DNA from: Xenopus tropicalis
Lineage: Eukaryota > Chordata > Amphibia > Anura > Pipidae
Assembly (NCBI RefSeq): GCF_000004195.4
Contig: NC_030683.2
Span: forward strand, 6,851,345 to 6,915,344
Reading direction: 5' to 3'
DNA length: 64,000 nucleotides
Part shown: piece by piece, positions 23,701 to 31,620 of the stretch
Position numbering within the stretch: position 1 is the stretch's first letter
Layout of the letters: every line of letters begins with the position of its first letter
Notes under the pieces: model-generated
What the model saw: only the letters and a program-made list of their open reading frames with translations
The model's database searches: none
Told to the model about the DNA's origin: nothing
Made by a program: the position numbers and the translations under genes

Positions 23701-25430
23701 TGAACTTGATGGACTTAGGTCTTCTTTTCAACCCAAGTGAACTATGTAACTAAGTAATTACTCTAGGATTAAAGTAATTTGTGAGCTGGGATGGAAATGA
23801 AGTCTCTCCATGTGATATGAGTTTGCTAGACTTAGACTTTATAGAGGCTACTTAAATACCCGTTTGAATCCAAAACGTTATTTGGGTGGTTTCATCCTAA
23901 ACTTTTCACTATCCATATAACTAGAGTGTATCACTGTGTGGGTGCTGTGGGGCTGATGGGTACCTGGAATGTAACACAGCTGAAGAGGGATTTCTGCCGG
24001 AGGTTCCTCTCTATCACCGTTGAGTTCCGTTCGGCCATGTTCAAGGTAACCTGTATCCGGCTGTCTCCCTCCGCCCCACTGAGGTGCACACAGGCTTGTT
24101 CAGAATGGGGGGCCACCAACTCCGAGGGGAAGATCACCGCATAATGCCTGTGGGGGGAATCATTTATTGTCAGTTAGACTGTACTACAGCAGGGGATGGT
24201 AATTATCTGGCTATTTCACGTGATGTATTTATTTAGTCAGAATGTCCAATCTGAAATGTAAACCAGGAGAGCACCATGGCATTGGGACAATGTCTCTTGT
24301 GTCCTTTGGTTTCTTATAGTGTATAGTGGTGGGCTCCACAGTAAGGGCTTCTACCTAACTTCAATAAAATCCGGCGGTGAGTGCAAATAGCAAAACCATA
24401 TGAGTGTGCAATATAAGGCGAGTGTGCATCCTACATTGAGTATTGGTTTCATTCATATCATTGTGTCTTTACTCACAGACATACTGTAGTCAAATAATGA
24501 AAGAAATAGGTTGTTCTATATTTTTGTAATATATATATCATTTGCATCTATTCCCAGTGTCAGGCTGGGACCCCAGGGGCCCACCAGAAAACCTTAGACC
24601 ATGGGCCCATTCTCCAAACTATGTTCCCTCCACACCTCACTCAACCATTTTATTTTACTAGTCTTATATCATTACATACTATGATCTATTCTTCTATCTA
24701 TTTAGTTTCTTGGTTCCCATAGAGAACTAGGGAATGCCCATGTCATAGGCCAAATGGTTAGAAGCAGGAGGTCCCACTGACACCTGGGCCCACTGGGAGT
24801 TTTCCTGGTATCCCATTGGGCCAGCCCGATACTGTCTATTCCTGTGGGTACAGGCCCTCAAGGATCAATGGAACCAACTCATACACAGTGGCGTAACTAA
24901 GGAGACAGATCCCGCAGCAGCAGAGGGACGTGGTGACATAGGGGGCACAGTAAGGATCTATGATCCCTGCTATCTCTTAGACCATGGTCCCTGTTATGGC
25001 CCCCTTGTACTTGTGATCTCTGTTCGTGCTGCTGACCAAAGCCAACTATCCCCCCCTTACAGTCCCCTTCCACCTGCCTTTTACATCTAGTACTGGTGCA
25101 GGGGTTGGGGGGTTACTGGGGGCCTACAGGTAAGAGTATGGGGGCAGCCTGTGAGTGAGGGTTTAGGAGGGGGCAGGTGGCAGATGCTATACTATGCCAT
25201 GTGCTGAAACCTGGTCAAACAAGAAGTGGGTGTTTACCCTTATGCGGAATCTAGACTAGCTTCCAACTAGACCCCCATTCACTGCTGTGGGCCAACCAAT
25301 GGGGCTGAATAGGCACAACAAACATTCATATTCAATATCAGCTCTACACAAATACTCACAGCTTTGCCTCCAATGTCCCAGAGAGATGCAGTAGGGCCAG
25401 CGCCAAGCCCAGGGCCCTGAGCAGCACCAT
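2612..25430 (-). CDS. Gene A: alpha-2-macroglobulin-like protein, 5' part (exons 1-20)
   Basis: Encodes the N-terminal part of a secreted A2M-family protease inhibitor, in which a protease cuts a bait loop and becomes trapped. Exons (minus): 25360-25430, 23964-24147, 21641-21803, 20888-20940, 20075-20095, 17987-18140, 17823-17907, 15389-15512, 14296-14410, 12389-12498, 12138-12299, 9958-10191, 9291-9357, 8911-9074, 8679-8819, 7158-7271, 5921-6041, 4057-4177, 3265-3490, 2612-2738. All have AG/GT borders and compatible phases and give 852 codons plus one base. Family marks include [12 protein letters not shown] in exon 3, LPKFEV in exon 7, PETWIWEL in exon 18 and [13 protein letters not shown] in exon 19. 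Several N-glycosylation sequons are visible. The thioester half should lie beyond the left edge. Oddities are a second copy of exons 10-11 and a divergent exon 15 end. A2M, A2ML1/ovostatin or PZP-like orthology cannot be settled here. Confidence 0.93.
3145..3189 (-). other. Possible cassette mini-exon between exons 19 and 20 of gene A
   Basis: 45 bp bounded by TTTAG and CAG/GTACAG, open and 0/0 phase ([15 protein letters not shown]). The paralog position in gene B is also open and 0/0 but 69 bp. Direct joining of exon 19 to exon 20 already gives the standard A2M length, so this is not needed and may be only intron. Confidence 0.2.
3265..3490 (-). CDS. Gene A exon 19
   Basis: 226 bp, phase 2 to 0. 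It contains [15 protein letters not shown], then [19 protein letters not shown] and [16 protein letters not shown], classic A2M sequence. Its DNA is almost identical to 50979-51204 of gene B, with only a few substitutions. Confidence 0.95.
4057..4177 (-). CDS. Gene A exon 18: bait region, second half
   Basis: 121 bp, phase 1 to 2. It reads [19 protein letters not shown], then [23 protein letters not shown] is the family motif right after the bait. The usual YFPETW is VSLPETW here. The bait differs almost completely from gene B. Confidence 0.85.
4894..5120. mobile_element. hAT-type MITE with 8-bp target duplication
   Basis: Ends CTGGGGTCCCCAACC and GGTTGGGGATCCCTG. It is flanked on both sides by TTCTAGAG (4886-4893, 5121-5128). 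The 8-bp duplication and ends fit hAT elements. Confidence 0.85.
5460..5765. other. GC-rich stretch in gene A intron 17
   Basis: Contains a (GGC)n run near 5645 and ends in a GGGGACCCCTGG motif like a hAT end. No exon-like sequence seen. Confidence 0.4.
5921..6041 (-). CDS. Gene A exon 17: bait region, first half
   Basis: 121 bp, phase 0 to 1. It starts [15 protein letters not shown] and continues to LSYLKA. The donor chosen is CAT/GTAAGA, because it is strong and gives the phase needed by exon 18. An earlier GTACGT at about 5978 would need a different exon 18 acceptor. The bait is the loop proteases cut. Confidence 0.75.
6157..6760. mobile_element. Two MITE copies of the TAGTGATGAGC family
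   Basis: 6157-6352 ends TTCATCACTAGAAG; 6449-6757 begins CTAGTGATGAGCAAATCTG. They carry similar CG-rich, self-complementary interiors and occur elsewhere (18402-18732, 41385-41660). Confidence 0.7.
7158..7271 (-). CDS. Gene A exon 16
   Basis: 114 bp, phase 0/0. It starts [10 protein letters not shown] and ends [10 protein letters not shown], in the position of VYNLLPEK...DMYSFLEDMG in A2M, just before the bait. It is shorter than gene B (147 bp) and lacks that copy's Arg-rich insert. Confidence 0.88.
7532..7764. mobile_element. MITE with TTAA target sites
   Basis: Inverted ends AGGGGACCTGTCACCC and GGGTGACAGGTCCCCT lie between TTAA at 7528-7531 and 7765-7768. TTAA points to a piggyBac or Kolobok type. 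Confidence 0.85.
7880..8354. mobile_element. Second TTAA-flanked MITE
   Basis: Ends AGGAAAACTATACCCCC and GGGGGTGTAGTTTTCCA between TTAA at 7876-7879 and 8355-8358. A truncated inverted relative lies at 35757-35980. Confidence 0.82.
8498..8654 (+). mobile_element. CR1 3' end fragment
   Basis: Plus-strand copy of the same 3' end as 1-170, ending CTATGTAACTATG. It stops about 25 bp from the gene A exon 15 donor. Confidence 0.85.
8679..8819 (-). CDS. Gene A exon 15, with altered 3' part
   Basis: 141 bp, phase 0/0. The first 34 residues ([16 protein letters not shown]...GLRVVD) equal gene B. The remainder changes to [13 protein letters not shown], so the family-conserved VDQSVLLMKPD stretch is lost and three codons are missing. 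The donor is AGG/GTAGGA. A CR1 tail ends about 25 bp past the donor. The altered end may relax or change function. Confidence 0.82.
8911..9074 (-). CDS. Gene A exon 14
   Basis: 164 bp. It contains [20 protein letters not shown] and ends LQRCFKNK, matching the IAPVARLLIYAVLP to VENCLANK part of A2M. It is 18 bp longer than in gene B because of extra SSVRGEV-like residues at its start, which look like a short in-frame duplication of GTGAGGTGAGG. Confidence 0.9.
9291..9357 (-). CDS. Gene A exon 13
   Basis: 67 bp, phase 0 to 1. It encodes [21 protein letters not shown]. The matching exon of gene B has the same length and about half the residues. Confidence 0.9.
9958..10191 (-). CDS. Gene A exon 12
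   Basis: 234 bp, phase 0/0. It starts [14 protein letters not shown], includes [18 protein letters not shown] and ends KHMELHYL. This matches the HLEPMSHELPCGHTQTVQA to LSFYYL part of A2M. The acceptor has a T9 tract; the donor is CTG/GTAATG. Confidence 0.92.
10475..10980. repeat. 56-bp minisatellite (copy 1)
   Basis: About nine units of GATGGGTTGGCAGTCATAGT... in the intron after exon 11'. Confidence 0.9.
11020..11181 (-). CDS. Duplicate of exon 11 (11'), intact
   Basis: Identical to 12138-12299. Acceptor, donor and 0/0 phase are kept, because the short intron between 10' and 11' was copied too. If exon 10' is skipped, exon 11' could add an in-frame 54-residue repeat of this MG segment. 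An assembly duplication is the main alternative. Confidence 0.5.
11271..11380 (-). pseudogene. Duplicate of exon 10 (10') with damaged acceptor context
   Basis: Sequence-identical to 12389-12498, displaced by 1,118 bp. The duplication joint lies 3-4 bases upstream of this exon's acceptor, so the upstream tract is now CAGCCCTGAATATAG, without the native pyrimidine run. Inclusion after exon 11 would also be out of phase and read GGA TGA, an immediate stop. It is therefore probably skipped. Confidence 0.7.
11593..12098. repeat. 56-bp minisatellite (copy 2)
   Basis: The same array as at 10475, with the same order of unit variants, showing it was copied as a block. Confidence 0.9.
12138..12299 (-). 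CDS. Gene A exon 11 (native copy)
   Basis: 162 bp, phase 0/0. It encodes [16 protein letters not shown] and ends [10 protein letters not shown], with NIT and NTT sequons. It matches VRLVDGKGVPIPNKV of A2M. The acceptor is TCACTGAGCAG; the donor is ACG/GTAGGG. Confidence 0.9.
12389..12498 (-). CDS. Gene A exon 10 (native copy)
   Basis: 110 bp. It reads [15 protein letters not shown] and ends [11 protein letters not shown], matching the RQGIPFFGQ segment of A2M. The acceptor is CTGCCCTTCTTATAG, a good pyrimidine tract. Phase 1 in, 0 out. This is the right-hand copy of the tandem duplication and the first met by the transcript. Confidence 0.9.
12926..14250. repeat. 82-bp minisatellite in gene A intron 9
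   Basis: About 16 highly uniform units starting GCTACTATAGGCACCATCTC and containing a CCCCCC run. Confidence 0.95.
14296..14410 (-). CDS. Gene A exon 9
   Basis: 115 bp. It reads [14 protein letters not shown] and ends ATITEEGT, matching the QLNSHGCF to IQEEGT part of A2M. It leaves in phase 1. That matters because exon 10 must enter in phase 1, which limits how the duplicated exons downstream can be spliced. Confidence 0.93.
14411..15388. other. Gene A intron 8
   Basis: Holds a G-run near 14565 and no convincing exon or element. Confidence 0.5.
15389..15512 (-). CDS. Gene A exon 8
   Basis: 124 bp. It encodes [18 protein letters not shown] and ends DLCVDFSGK, aligning with YTYGKPVPGHVTVSICRK and EKFSGQ of A2M. 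An NFS sequon is present. The two cysteines fit the expected pair. Confidence 0.93.
15513..16468. other. Gene A intron 7, left of the 45-bp array
   Basis: No gene or clear repeat seen; AT-rich near 16250-16400. Confidence 0.5.
16469..17285. repeat. 45-bp minisatellite in gene A intron 7
   Basis: About 18 units of AGTTTCCAGGAGAAGTTAAT..., decaying towards 17285. Since 45 is a multiple of 3, long open frames appear on both strands, but they are not genes. Confidence 0.95.
17823..17907 (-). CDS. Gene A exon 7
   Basis: 85 bp. With the base from exon 6 it reads [15 protein letters not shown] and ends QLKICGR. LPKFEV is a conserved A2M/complement motif. Phase 1 in, 2 out. Confidence 0.94.
17987..18140 (-). 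CDS. Gene A exon 6
   Basis: 154 bp. It starts [14 protein letters not shown] and carries the [15 protein letters not shown] segment, equivalent to the SSEPFQGSYKV strand of A2M. It holds an NVT sequon. Phase 0 in, 1 out. Confidence 0.93.
18402..18732. mobile_element. MITE of the TAGTGATGAGC family
   Basis: Begins CTAGTGATGAGCGACTCTG and ends TTCACTCATCACTAG, forming terminal inverted repeats. Confidence 0.82.
18733..20074. other. Gene A intron 5, apart from the hAT MITE
   Basis: No exon-like sequence seen outside the element at 19429-19590. Confidence 0.45.
19429..19590. mobile_element. hAT-type MITE
   Basis: Ends CAGTGATCCCCAACC and GGTTGGGGGCCCCTG, with imperfect 8-bp flanks (GTCTAACA and GCCTGACA). 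Confidence 0.65.
20075..20095 (-). CDS. Gene A exon 5: 21-bp microexon
   Basis: Encodes FPVIYIQ between CTTACAG and GTAAGTG. A2M genes carry a microexon of this size here, so the match in size, phase (0/0) and sequence is convincing. Confidence 0.9.
20096..21640. other. Gene A introns 4 and 3 around exon 4
   Basis: Apart from exon 4, only non-coding sequence. 20480-20850 resembles a dispersed repeat (AAAGGAGAACTAAA to GGTTTAGTTCTCCTT). Confidence 0.45.
20888..20940 (-). CDS. Gene A exon 4
   Basis: 53 bp. It encodes [18 protein letters not shown], matching the RVVSMDENF stretch of A2M. The TTTTTTTCCACAG acceptor and GTAAGT donor are both strong. Confidence 0.93.
21641..21803 (-). CDS. Gene A exon 3
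   Basis: 163 bp. It starts [11 protein letters not shown] and ends [12 protein letters not shown], the family-wide QTDK.IYKPG signature at the MG1/MG2 border. An NSS sequon is present. Phase 0 in, 1 out; the next exon completes the codon to read KPGDTVQIRVV. Confidence 0.94.
22592..22815. mobile_element. hAT-type MITE with perfect 8-bp target duplication
   Basis: Ends CAGTGGTCCCTAAAC and GGTTGGGGACCCCTG, flanked by CCTTAGCT at 22584-22591 and 22816-22823. Confidence 0.9.
23505..23755 (+). mobile_element. CR1 fragment with internal deletion
   Basis: AAATAAATTGCTGTCTTGTA to TTGAGTACGGGGG of the CR1 coding end joins directly to the CR1 3' tail ending GAACTATGTAAC. Confidence 0.8.
23964..24147 (-). 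CDS. Gene A exon 2: first macroglobulin (MG1) domain
   Basis: 184 bp. It reads [11 protein letters not shown], then EQACVHLSG and SLFSCVTFQ, placing two cysteines as in the first A2M disulfide. One NST sequon is present. The acceptor follows a C-rich tract (CCCCCCACAG); the donor is CAG/GTACC. The exon ends in phase 0. Confidence 0.92.
24575..25295. repeat. Duplicated block in gene A intron 1, source copy
   Basis: About 715 bp matching 26941-27652 in the same orientation with small differences. Confidence 0.85.
25360..25430 (-). CDS. Gene A exon 1: start codon and signal peptide
   Basis: The ATG (complement of 25428-25430) opens a typical signal peptide: [18 protein letters not shown], then TLEAKL. 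It stops at a strong GTGAGT donor. Phase 2 joins exon 2 to read ...[11 protein letters not shown]. The start is chosen because it gives a hydrophobic leader just before the first mature A2M beta strand. Confidence 0.88.
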
Positions 25431-25640
25431 GTTGCACGTCCTCAGTCTGTCTGTCTGTCTGTGCCGGGGGACTCAAAAACAACAACCTTTCAGTCTAAGC
25501 TAAAACCTTTTCCCAAACCAGAGGGTCAAGAGAAGTAAAATCACTTGTATTAATTGCTGCTAATGTCCAGTCTGGCACTGTTAGAAGACACCATAAATTA
25601 CCATTCTGCATAAAGGCAAATGCTCGGTAATGATCTACAC

Positions 25641-25651
25641 CCTTATTTATA
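25641..25651 (-). promoter_or_regulatory. Candidate TATA box of gene A
   Basis: On the minus strand this reads TATAAATAAGG, about 215 bp upstream of the ATG. That would place a transcription start near 25615-25620 and give an unspliced 5' UTR of about 190 nt with a short (CTGT)n run. Only position and consensus support it. Confidence 0.35.
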
Positions 25652-25984
25652 GGGGATCTAAGCCCACCCACAGCCCAACTAGTTTCACATTCACTCTCAG
25701 ACTTGGTCACTGACCAGGGAATGACAAATATTTGTTCTACTGATCAACCCAAGGTCCGTGCCAGGGGGTTATGAGTAGTAGTTATGTCAGAGTAAACACA
25801 GTGAGTATCTATGAAACCCCAGTAAGCCTGGTCAAAACAAAAAGCAGTGGGAAGCACAGATAATCTCAACATTAGCAGAATGTACAGGAGCGTAGAAGGA
25901 AAATAAAACAGTTGAGATACGACACTAGGAACTTGTGGTCTTGTAGATAGTGTTAAATAGATCATTTTCATTTAACAAAAATGA

Positions 25985-26235
25985 GGCAAAGGGCAAAAAA
26001 GTCCATCAGTTTAAACCTCTATATGAAACCTGCCTACCTGCTAGTGATCTGAAGGAGGGCAAACAAACCCCATATGAAGCCTCTCTAATTTGCCGCAGAG
26101 GGGAAAAAATTCCTTCCTGACTCCAAGATGGCAATCGGACCAGAACCTGGATCAACTTGTACTAAGAGCTATCTCCCCTATATTTCCTCACTTGCTAAAA
26201 AGCCATCCAACCCCTTCTTGAAGCTACAGATGCAG
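25985..26235 (-). mobile_element. CR1 3' UTR remnant with a single satellite unit
   Basis: Minus-strand relative of 35125-35330 and 55585-55790. It has only one copy of the AAGTGAGGAAATATAGGGG... unit that is expanded in those two copies. Confidence 0.85.
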
Positions 26236-26717
26236 CCAGTAAGTTTTCACATTTTGTCCCACCATGTCTAGACACCATTTTTGAGTGTTAAATCCTGCCT
26301 CTAGGTGGTGCTAGAATGCAAAGACTTGCCGGGAAAACGCAACAGACCATGTGCTACCTGGTGATGAATTTTGTTAATTGGAAGAGACATAATGCAACAA
26401 CATTGAAAAGGAACATTCCTGCATCTGTACCTTATGTATGTGTTAGTTTCAGTCTCCCGTGAATCTATGCCCCTTTTACTACAGCTCAATACCCTGTTTG
26501 CCCTACAGCTGCTACAGAAGAACAGGAACAGCACCTCTTGTCTTTGTAGATTAAAATGCCTTTATTGCAAAGTTTTCTGGGGCAAACAACAACAGCAGCA
26601 ACGTTTCAGGTCACATAAGACCTTTTATCAAGCTGGAAAACCGGGATGTTCTTTGCAACATTTTACAGAGTGGGGTCCTTATTTCTGAGGGACCCAGCCT
26701 CTCTGGGATGTTCTTTT
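26236..26717. other. Intergenic stretch upstream of gene A
   Basis: Repeat-like text (AAAATGCCTTTATTGCAAAG, then AACAACAGCAGCAACG). No gene recognised. Confidence 0.4.
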
Positions 26718-26941
26718 TACACCCGATCATGTTACAGACATGTTGACAATTAACCTAATGAGTTATAAGATGTTGCACCAAATATTTAGTTCAGCATTGC
26801 ACAACTTTTCCGATCTCTCGTTGCCTCAACTTTTTATAAGCATCTCAGCCTCTGACATGCCACCTTTGTACTATTTGTAATTAAATATGGGGCTTAAATG
26901 GATTGCAAATCATCCCATTCTTTTTTTTATTTGCATTTTCC
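26718..26941. repeat. Direct repeat X, left copy
   Basis: Matches 27649-27899. The pair brackets the inserted block copy at 26941-27652. Confidence 0.85.
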
Positions 26942-27652
26942 ACACCAGAAAACCTTAGACCATGGGCCCATTCTCCAAACTATGTTCCCTCCACACCTCA
27001 CTCAACCATTTTATTTTACTAGTCTTATATCATTACATACTATGATCTATTCTTCTATCTATTTAGTTTCTTGGTTCCCATAGAGAACTAGGGAATGCCC
27101 ATGTCATAGGCCAAATGGTTAGAAGCAGGAGGTCCCACTGACACCTGGGCCCATCAGGAGTTTTCCTGGTATCCCATTGGGCCAGCCCGATACTGTCTAT
27201 TCCTGTGGGTACAGACCCTCAAGGATCAATGGAACCAACTCATACACAGTGGCGTAACTAAGGAGACAGATCCCGCAGCAGCAGAGGGACCTGGTGACAT
27301 AGGGGGCGCAGTAAGGACCCATGATCCCTGCTATCTCTTAGGCCAGGGTCTCTTTTCTGTCCCCCTTCTACTTACAATCTCTGTTCGTGCTGCTGACCAA
27401 AGCCAACTATTTTCCCCCTTACAGACCCCCTTCCACCTGCCTTTTACATCTAGTACTGGTGCAGGGGTTAGGGGGTAACTGGGGGCCCACAGGAAGGAGT
27501 ATGGGGGCAGCCTGTGAGTGAGGGTTCAGGAGGGGCAGGTGGCAGATACTACGCCATGTGCTGAAACCTGGTCAAACAAGAAGTGGATGTTCAACCTTAT
27601 ATGGAATCTAGACTAGCCTCCAGCTAGACCCCCATTCACCGCTGTGGGCCAA
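26941..27652. repeat. Duplicated block from gene A intron 1, second copy
   Basis: Copy of 24575-25295 between the two X repeats. It does not include exon 1. Confidence 0.85.
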
Positions 27653-27899
27653 CATCCGATCATGTTACAGACATGTTGACAATTAACCTAATGAGTTATA
27701 AGATGTTGCGCCAAATATTTAGTTCAGCATTGCACAACGTTTCCGATCTCTCGTTGCCTCAACTTTTTATAAACGTGTTGCTGGGCATCAAAATCAGTCT
27801 CAGCATCTGACATGTCACCTTTGTACTATTTGTAATTAAATATAGGGCTTAAATGGATTGCAAATCATCCCATTCTTTTTTTTATTTGCATTTTCCACA
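27649..27899. repeat. Direct repeat X, right copy
   Basis: About 95% like 26718-26941, with one extra stretch of about 25 bp near 27775. Confidence 0.85.
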
Positions 27900-28092
27900 G
27901 TGTTCCAACCATTTTTTGGAAGCGGGCTTGTCCATTACTTAAACCTGTCTTTGGGACAGTCGTATAATGTTTATTGCTGGAAAATGCTGGTATTGGACTG
28001 GGAACCAAATGGGATCCTACAAAAAATGAGCCACCTGTGCCCAACGTCTGAGAGAAAGAAAGGGACAGTCAAACAGCAAGTGTCACAATACA

Positions 28093-28103
28093 TTTATTTT
28101 ATT
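28093..28103 (-). terminator. Overlapping polyadenylation signals of copy C
   Basis: Two overlapping AATAAA motifs on the minus strand, about 80-90 bp after the copy C stop, mirroring gene B's spacing. Confidence 0.55.
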
Positions 28104-28182
28104 GTGAAATATCTCTGCACAGGTCTGTGTTCAGCTGTAGAATTTGTTAAGGACCAATGATATAGCAGGGCTCATCTGGATC

Positions 28183-28208
28183 CTATGTTCCATTGCCTGA
28201 CGCTTTGT
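28183..28208 (-). pseudogene. Copy C exon 36 equivalent with stop
   Basis: 26 bp after TTTCCTAG. It reads DKASGNGT then TAG. Length and position match gene B's last exon. Confidence 0.65.
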
Positions 28209-28285
28209 CTAGGAAACAAAATTCAGATGAATGTAAATAATTAAAAAACCCAACATATGTTAATCAGTAACAAGAAATTATTCTA

Positions 28286-28856
28286 GTCTAGGAACCCATA
28301 GAACCCTAGTCTATGAACCCATAGAACCCTAGTCTAGGAACCCATATAACCCTAGTCTAGGAACCCATAGAACCCTAGTCTAGGAACCCATAGAACCCTA
28401 GTCTAGGAACCCATAGAACCCTAGTCTAGGAACCCATAGAACCCTAGTCTAGGAACCCATAGAACCCTAGTCTAGGAACCCATAGAACCCTAGTCTAAGA
28501 ACCCATAGAACCCTAGTCCAGGAACCCATAGAACCCTAGTCTATGAACCCATAGAACCCTAGTCTAGGAACCCATATAACCCTAGTCTAGAAACCCATAG
28601 AACCCTAGTCTAGGAAGCCATAGAACCCTAGTCTAGGAACCCATAGAACCCTAGTCTAGGAACCCATAGAACCCTAGTCTAGGAACCCATAGAACCCTAG
28701 TCTAGGAACCCATAGAACCCTAGTCTAGGAACCCATAGAACCCTAGTCTAGGAACCCATAGAACCCTAGTCCAGGAACCCATAGAACCCTAGTCTATGAA
28801 CCCATAGAACCCTAGTCTATGAACCCATAGAACCCTAGTCTAGGAACCCATAGAAG
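28286..28856. repeat. 23-bp minisatellite next to copy C exon 36
   Basis: About 25 units of AACCCTAGTCTAGGAACCCATAG-type sequence. Confidence 0.95.
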
Positions 28857-28859
28857 ATT

Positions 28860-30452
28860 CAGTGCAGATTGCTTGACTGGGTCACATGATCAGGGCAACA
28901 ATTTGCCCCAATTACCACACAGATTAAAATGTATATCTTACATGTACAGTACAATGAAGAGCAGTTACAGCCCCGATATCATATATTCTGTACTGTATAT
29001 AAACATTGAACCCAAGCATTAGCTTTAGGGAAAGATGGCGAAGCCTATTGGAGACCATTTTTATTGAACCCACTTTGGCAGCAGAATTTGATATATTTTA
29101 CATATTTGAATTGGAAGGTGGTGACTGTCAGGCTGAGCTGCCAGTTAGGGTTTTGGCGAAACAAGTTCCATAAAAAAGGTTCAGGGAGCAAACAACACAG
29201 TTCAGTTTCATAAACCAATAATGTTACCAATGGGTAACATAGCGAGCCATTAGTATATAGTACACCGTATCGAGTTCATACTACCGAGAGTTGGCAAACC
29301 TTTCACATCTAGTAAATGGTTTATCACTCTCATGGTATTAATCAACTAAAGAACAGATCATTGCTCATATTTAGTGAACATTATATAGTGACCAAATGTG
29401 TCAGTAAGGCACCCACTGCACTCTATTATGGTTAACGATCAAAGTCATTCGTGAACTGCACAATAACTATGGTGCCCAGAGCTTTCATGGCTGTGCTGGT
29501 GTGAGTTTTAGGGTAAAGGCATCAGGTCTTGGGAAACATCTCCCAGTTGGAAGAGGCCTTGGGTTGATCCTTAGCACCAATTAAAATGCCTGGTATGGCA
29601 ACTACACAGCTTCTGTGAAATTAGTCTACCCTTTCCTTAATGGGTCAGAACCATACCAGACCAATAATACAAGGACTTTCTCTCCTCACTCTCTGTTTCT
29701 TCCTTGTTTAAATTCTACAACTCTAAAGAACCCATTACTAGTACTTCCTGCTGAGAGAAAAACATAACTAGCCTTATAGCCCATAGCAACCAATCAACAG
29801 TTTTTAAAGAACAAGAGTAGATATAATAGCAAAACAAAACATCCGATTGGTTGCTATGCAATACAGGGCTAGGGAAACATTTCCTGTGGCTCTGCCTCAT
29901 TTAATTTTTAGAACACGCACCCTACATGTCCTAATAATCTGATAAACCCATTCATTGGGAATATATAGAATAACTGCTTTTCTTACACCAAAATGGAAAA
30001 ATCACAGAGTTTGTGGTTCAAAAGCTCAGTTCTTCTCAACTCAGCTTACCAAACACGCCCTTAAGTCTTGCAGCCAATGAAGAGATGACACTGCTGGTTT
30101 CCATAGAAACTCTGCTCCAGCTGTGCACCCTGCTGGAGAAACATGTTTTTTCTCCTAACCTCCTGTCCTGAGCTCAGTTTAACCATTACAGTGCTTAGTT
30201 CTGCCTGTGTAAGCCTGCATTCTTCACTGCATGAACTTTACAGCCCACTTGCAGATGTTAATATCACTGAAGATGGGTGAGATGGAAAATGGTCGCCTGG
30301 TGAAAACTGCTATTTGTTTTAGGAAAATGTGGTGGTGCTGCCAAAAAGAGGGGATATATGCAATTCAAATGGTGTTTGGGTGGGGGAGATGTGCCACACT
30401 CGGCGCTTTTACTAGTAACACTGGATCTTATTATGGTAGAGAAGCCCCTTAC
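28860..30452. other. Copy C intron 34/35 region
   Basis: Exon 35 would be expected here but was not found. No other gene seen. Confidence 0.45.
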
Positions 30453-30555
30453 CTGTCTCATAATAATCATAGACCATTACTGTGGCCGGCTTTAGGTTCT
30501 TCACCTCAATGTCTTTTACTACCAGTAATGCGAGATGGACTGTATCACGTCGTAA
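30453..30555 (-). pseudogene. Copy C exon 34 equivalent
   Basis: 103 bp, open. The last 70 bases and donor differ from gene B by only a few bases, while the first third differs strongly (LRRDTVHLALLVVKDIEV). Confidence 0.85.
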
Positions 30556-30757
30556 CTAGTGGGAAAAGGTGGAAGAATCATCTTTTGTCCTTGTCATGTG
30601 ATTTACATCAGGGAAAACAGGACAGAGCATCATAGAAGCAAGAACTGAATGTATGGAGGTTATAACGCTGATAACACCAATTCTACCCAAGGTTTCTGTC
30701 CAAGTCAGAAAAAGTGCAAAAGAGTAATGCTGAGACACGGGGTCTGAAGTGACCCAC

Positions 30758-30826
30758 TTCATTCAGGTAGAACATCACCGTATCGGTTTGGATCTCACTC
30801 CGCATTATCATATTGGTTTTGGCGAG
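30758..30826 (-). pseudogene. Copy C exon 33 equivalent
   Basis: 69 bp, open, with acceptor TTTACACAG and a weaker donor GTGGGT. The flanking intron also resembles gene B (43380-43420). Confidence 0.8.
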
Positions 30827-31264
30827 CTGTGTAAAGGAAACCAAGTCTGAGATCAAGGTCCAAAACACATGAAAGATACCCCAAAAATCCCTTACACCTT
30901 ACGAACTGATGTTCTGCACAAACCTGGGATCTAGAACAACCGTATCTAGAATGTAATAAGTCATTGAAGGATGTAAAGGAAGGCTTTTTACACAGAATTA
31001 TAATACAAAAGAGTCAGGAATAATTTGTAAATGATTTCTTAGTAATGTCAACACTTCTAATCGGAGCTTAGTGATGTAATTTGTGTCACATGACTCGCAG
31101 AAACTTGTGTATTATAAATAATAATGATCCCCCTGTTGTAAAATATAAGGATAACTCACCTCAGAGTTTCGTGACTTTCTGAACTGTTATTTTTCTTCTG
31201 TTTACACAACTAAGGCTTCCTATTTAATAGACCCCATTCTGATAAATTAACCATTGATGGCTGG

Positions 31265-31620
31265 TTTGAATGAGGTTCAAAAGCAACTAGAACATGTGAA
31301 AGTAAATAAATGTCCAGGATCAGATGGTATTCATCCCTGGGTACTAATAGAGATTTGGCAAGCTCTGGGCTTGCCAAACCTCTTTCCTTAACTCCTCAGG
31401 ATTCTTTAATGTCTGTCATGGTGTTGAGAGGGTATCCCCCTCATCAGTGGTGGTAAAGCTTTGGAGGGGGTAATAAGACATAAGAACCATAAGTTCATTT
31501 GAAATGCTGCTATGAGTTTTTGCCATCATGATTTTATGTGCAACAGATCTTGCCAGGTAATCAGAAGCCTAGACTTTGAGGTGGCAGTGGATGTGATCTA
31601 ATTGGATTTTGCTAAAGAAG
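31265..31620 (+). mobile_element. Older, decayed CR1 RT fragment
   Basis: Carries degraded VNKCPGSDGIHPWVL-like and GDVI.LDFAK-like stretches with many breaks, then joins abruptly to a younger CR1. Confidence 0.7.

Larger units (their letters stand above)
28183..30826 (-). pseudogene. Copy C: partial A2M-like 3' end (exon 33, 34 and 36 equivalents)
   Basis: Three exon-like pieces in the right order and phase: 30758-30826 (LAKTNMIMRSEIQTDTV), 30453-30555 (ends NLKPATVMVYDYYET) and 28183-28208 (DKASGNGT plus stop). All keep AG/GT borders and the exact lengths of gene B exons 33, 34 and 36 (69, 103, 26 bp). An exon 35 equivalent was not found and exons 1-32 are absent, since the upstream sequence is LINE and satellite. 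Best read as a truncated duplicate. It could serve as an alternative 3' end for a transcript from gene B. Confidence 0.8.

Noticed and set aside
28286..28856. CRISPR-like array with 23-bp units
   Set aside because: Units are contiguous with no unique spacers, in a vertebrate genome; an ordinary minisatellite.
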